Origin: JBEVNR01 sp040507985
GTDB taxonomy: Bacteria; Pseudomonadota; Alphaproteobacteria; Rickettsiales; UBA6187
Reading direction: 5' to 3'
Length of the DNA: 7,227 nt
NCBI GenBank assembly: GCA_040507985.1
Contig: JBEVNR010000036.1
Span: forward strand, 1-7,227
Numbering within the stretch: the stretch's first letter is position 1; each line of letters begins with the position of its first letter. The notes under the pieces are model-generated. The model was given only the letters and a program-made list of their open reading frames with translations. It searched no databases and was not told the origin of the DNA. Of this stretch, positions 5,110-7,227 are shown piece after piece. The translations under genes and the position numbers were made by a program.

Positions 5110-6831
5110 TCACAAGAAACTCTTATAATTGATTTTTCGATGCGCAATGGCGTCAAGCCAATTGGACGCGCAAGCGGAAACAAGGGCTTGATAATTACAA
5201 AGCGACGCATAGGCGCCGGCGAGGTTGTTTTTCTCAGACGTTGTCTGATAACAGACGTTAAAGTTCTCGTACATATTGGCTGCGTATTTCCCAATCGCAC
5301 GACTATGGTTTCCGAATTTTTTGGGTTGTCCCGTGACAAGGGGATGCGTAGGCGAAACGGCATACTTAGCGAAGTCGGGGCCATGCAATACGGTTGGATC
5401 AAGCCATTCTCCGGTAGCGGGATGTTTTGCTCCGGAGTAAAGATATCCGTTACCGATCATTCCCTGCGTATAGGCGGACTGCGTCAGGCCAATCTCGATA
5501 AAGAAAAAATCGACCGTGATTTCTTGCTTTTCTCCATTATTTTCTACGGTAAGGCGTTTTTTACCTTCTTCCGTCTCGTCGCAGCGCAATGCCCTTCCCG
5601 GATGATGCTTCCACGCCTCGCGGAAGTTTTTGACGAAGCGGACGTCGCTTGGCGACGCTGTGAGCATACGGACGATACACGCGTCTTGTTGCGTGAAATA
5701 TTCTCTTGGCTTACGCGATACGTAAGAAATATTTGCGACGCCTTGAGCGGCGATTGCTGCCTCGAACATTCGCTCAAAGGCGGCGAGTCCGTTGCCTGCC
5801 ACCGCAACGTTGCATGAGGCGTCGGGATTCTCTTGGACATATTTGCGCAAGCGCGCCATTTCCTTGTCGTTATGGGCATATGCACCCCACGACGTCATAG
5901 ATGGTTCGGGCAGGGAGCGCTTATCCAATCCCGTCGCGTCGTATATTCCGTGAAACCGCTCCCGGATATCCTTGGCGGCTTTGTCTTTCCATAGTCCGTC
6001 GATCGTTCCGGCGGCGGCGTCATGCGCGCCTTTCGGAGTGGGAAGGGCGACGCCGTTTACGATCCGCAGAAAACCTCTTTCAACCATGAAGTCTTTTATG
6101 GCGGTGAGATACGGACGAAGCTTTTCCCTTGGTTTTTCGTCGGAATGCAGCAACTTCATCGTTTCTTGCTGTCCGAAAATAGAGAATAGGAAAAGATAGA
6201 GCTTTTGCGTCTCGTGCTTAAAGTTAGCTCCACTATTCAGATGAAACGAAGGATTGCCTTGTTCGTTCACTTTAAACGCGCTTTTATTATTATAACCAGT
6301 GTTATGTATTCTGGCGGCGCATAAATTGATCGCTATCTCCACGTAACGTCCAACGGTAATAAGAAGCAAGTGGAGATCGGGATCGTCGCCCGGCCTGCAC
6401 GCCAACCCGCCCATGCCGAAATTGTCGGCGTCAAGCGTTGGGCACGTGACTTGCCACCCGGGATAGCGAATGAACATAGGGAGCATCCCGAACAGCGCCG
6501 CCGGACCGTCGCCCGCCACAAAAATTTCACGACGGCAATGCGCGTTTTCGCACACGAAGTAAGGATTGCCGGCGGGGAAGGGGCGGCGAGCCTTAGGTTG
6601 CTTGCATAGGTTGCATGCGTGAACGGCCTGACAGTCCGAGTTCGGGCAAAATATCATCAAATCGTCGCCGACCTGAGAAAAGCCCGGCATATCCTCGTCG
6701 TTTGGACCTTTAATAATGCATACTTCTTTGATGGCATATCCGGCGTTCTTGCAGTCCAGGCTAAACTTGCCGAGATTGGCGCCGCATGTGTTGCAATTCT
6801 CGTCGGAAACGAGGTATTGAAGTTCCGCCAT
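5110..6831 (-). CDS. Unknown protein: two N-terminal zinc ribbons plus Rossmann-like half
   Basis: A 573-residue protein from the preferred start. I do not recognise the family. The first 100 residues carry two C4 zinc-ribbon patterns: C13-x2-C16 with C62-x4-C67, and C73-x2-C76 with C94-x4-C99. The second resembles topoisomerase-type ribbons. A helical middle (about 110-330) follows. The C-terminal half contains VAVAGNGLAA (342-351), a GxGxxA dinucleotide-binding loop, a second strand ISYVSRK (368-374) and TVDFFFIEIG (439-448), resembling the last conserved strand of FAD/NAD(P)-binding proteins. The Arg-Lys after strand two would suit NADP rather than NAD. These fold calls are inference. An in-frame ATG 27 codons upstream (6912) is disfavoured because it lies inside a likely promoter; neither start has a Shine-Dalgarno. 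There is no signal peptide. The gene stands alone, convergent with the PAS gene, in a less GC-rich accessory segment. Confidence 0.75.
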   Translation of the reverse strand: MAELQYLVSDENCNTCGANLGKFSLDCKNAGYAIKEVCIIKGPNDEDMPGFSQVGDDLMIFCPNSDCQAVHACNLCKQPKARRPFPAGNPYFVCENAHCRREIFVAGDGPAALFGMLPMFIRYPGWQVTCPTLDADNFGMGGLACRPGDDPDLHLLLITVGRYVEIAINLCAARIHNTGYNNKSAFKVNEQGNPSFHLNSGANFKHETQKLYLFLFSIFGQQETMKLLHSDEKPREKLRPYLTAIKDFMVERGFLRIVNGVALPTPKGAHDAAAGTIDGLWKDKAAKDIRERFHGIYDATGLDKRSLPEPSMTSWGAYAHNDKEMARLRKYVQENPDASCNVAVAGNGLAAFERMFEAAIAAQGVANISYVSRKPREYFTQQDACIVRMLTASPSDVRFVKNFREAWKHHPGRALRCDETEEGKKRLTVENNGEKQEITVDFFFIEIGLTQSAYTQGMIGNGYLYSGAKHPATGEWLDPTVLHGPDFAKYAVSPTHPLVTGQPKKFGNHSRAIGKYAANMYENFNVCYQTTSEKNNLAGAYASLCNYQALVSACASNWLDAIAHRKINYKSFL

Positions 6832-6892
6832 GGCGAAACGCAGGCAAAGAGGGAGGTGAAAAATTTCGCACGCAAAGAAAAGGTAAAACCCT

Positions 6893-6919
6893 TCTATACA
6901 ATCCGCTGTCATTTGTCAA
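6893..6919 (-). promoter_or_regulatory. Candidate sigma-70 promoter of the zinc-ribbon gene
   Basis: On the minus strand a perfect TTGACA (plus-strand 6914-6919) is followed, after 15 bases, by TATAGA (6893-6898); ATAGAA with 16-base spacing and a TGT upstream is an alternative reading. Transcription would begin near 6885, about 55 bases before the ATG at 6831. This makes the upstream ATG at 6912 part of the promoter rather than a start codon. Confidence 0.45.
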
Positions 6920-6967
6920 TACAAGGCAAAAACATGAATTAATACGTTAATTTTATTCTTCTTGGTC

Positions 6968-7020
6968 ATTCCCACGAAAGCAGGAATCCGGCCTTTTTTT
7001 AAAATTTTGCGCGAAGCGCA
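6968..7020. repeat. REP-like palindromic element and adjacent GC hairpin
   Basis: TCATTCCCACGAAAGCAGGA and the ATCC after it resemble the dispersed ATTCCCGCGAAAGCGGGAAT palindrome found in intergenic DNA of many proteobacteria. The outer stem ATTCC/GGAAT (6968-6972 with 6983-6987) is intact, the loop is GAAA, and two inner pairs are mismatched. A run of seven T follows, then a perfect hairpin TGCGC-GAA-GCGCA (7008-7020). It is probably a decayed non-coding repeat in the region upstream of the zinc-ribbon gene. A terminator role is possible on the plus strand, but no plus-strand gene precedes it. Confidence 0.55.
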
Positions 7021-7094
7021 CTGTATGTTTAAGAAAAAGTTGAGCGTGCCATGCACGCAGATGTTGTATTTAACCTAGATTGACGAAACTGCGC
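7021..7094 (+). pseudogene. Possible remnant of the 3' end of a repeat-associated gene
   Basis: Just before the right repeat arm, GACGAAA (7082-7088) plus seven bases leads into the repeat in the same register as GACGAAA plus seven bases in the 204-residue gene. The last codons read DETALALD then TAG, against DEMIMALD then TAG in the left copy. The frame is closed upstream by a TAG a few codons earlier, so at most a handful of codons remain. A second tiny frame (7051-7083, MHADVVFNLD) ends in a similar LD-stop sequence. The similarity is short, and the remnant reading is tentative. Confidence 0.3.
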
Positions 7095-7224
7095 TGGCTC
7101 TAGACTAGCGCCATGACTAGCATCGGGTATATTTTTTATACTTTTCCAAAATTATAGAAAAGAGGTTTTCTTCGGAATAATTATATCTAAACTCACATTC
7201 CTTGAGATGCAAGTAAAAAGCATG
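7095..7224 (-). repeat. Right arm of the 130-bp inverted repeat
   Basis: Exact reverse complement of bases 1-130. Read on the plus strand, it begins with the GGCTCTAGACTAG segment that ends the 204-residue gene in the left copy. Here no long reading frame enters it: the frame leading to the same stop is closed by a TAG a few codons upstream. Only three bases (7225-7227) follow the repeat, so its outer boundary cannot be judged. The exactness of the match implies recent duplication, ongoing gene conversion, or one repeat family used twice by an assembler. Confidence 0.95.
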
Positions 7225-7227
7225 CCC

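Noticed and set aside
5140..5817. Plus-strand open frame of 225 codons
   Set aside because: It is antisense to the zinc-ribbon gene, whose paired cysteines and glycine loop show that the minus strand is coding.
6832..6912. Start of the zinc-ribbon protein at the upstream ATG
   Set aside because: The ATG directly follows a TTGACA box, has no ribosome site, and the extra residues look unlike a conserved domain.
1..7227. Composite or unit transposon with 130-bp terminal repeats
   Set aside because: No transposase, recombinase or resolvase is encoded, target duplications cannot be seen, and the interior is mostly core chromosomal genes.

Overview
The window looks like a piece of an alphaproteobacterial genome. 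The best evidence is a FliM with a long acidic N-terminal extension ahead of its LTQDEIDSLLGF motif, followed directly by a DUF6468 protein. This pair is typical of Rhodospirillales-like flagellar loci. I do not assign a genus.

The centre, about 936 to 5026, is ordinary, GC-rich and densely packed chromosomal DNA. On the minus strand lies a tight three-gene operon: fliM, then a membrane-anchored coiled-coil DUF6468 protein (11-base overlap), then an ABC-2-type transporter ATPase (3-base gap). On the plus strand, diverging from fliM across 231 bases, lie a TatD-family metal-dependent DNase and, 28 bases later, a small protein with two membrane segments and a PAS-like domain but no kinase module. 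The shared intergenic region carries a TATAAT box facing each way and several short palindromes.

Both flanks are visibly less GC-rich and look like accessory DNA. On the left, a 204-residue protein of unknown family (minus strand) ends inside a repeat. On the right, a large protein (573 residues from the preferred start, minus strand) combines two C4 zinc ribbons with a nucleotide-binding, Rossmann-like half. It converges on the PAS gene across a long inverted repeat. A REP-like dispersed palindrome lies upstream of it.

The most striking structure is a perfect 130-base inverted repeat at the two ends (1-130 and 7095-7224), so the core block and both accessory arms sit between inverted copies of the same AT-rich sequence. 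No transposase or integrase is present. The repeat appears to be the 3' end plus downstream DNA of a gene family: the 204-residue protein ends in it on the left, and only the last few codons of a possible relative remain on the right. It could mediate inversion of the segment, mark a family of dispersed accessory genes, or explain why a contig stops here.

There is no tRNA, rRNA, CRISPR array or clear classical terminator that I can support.
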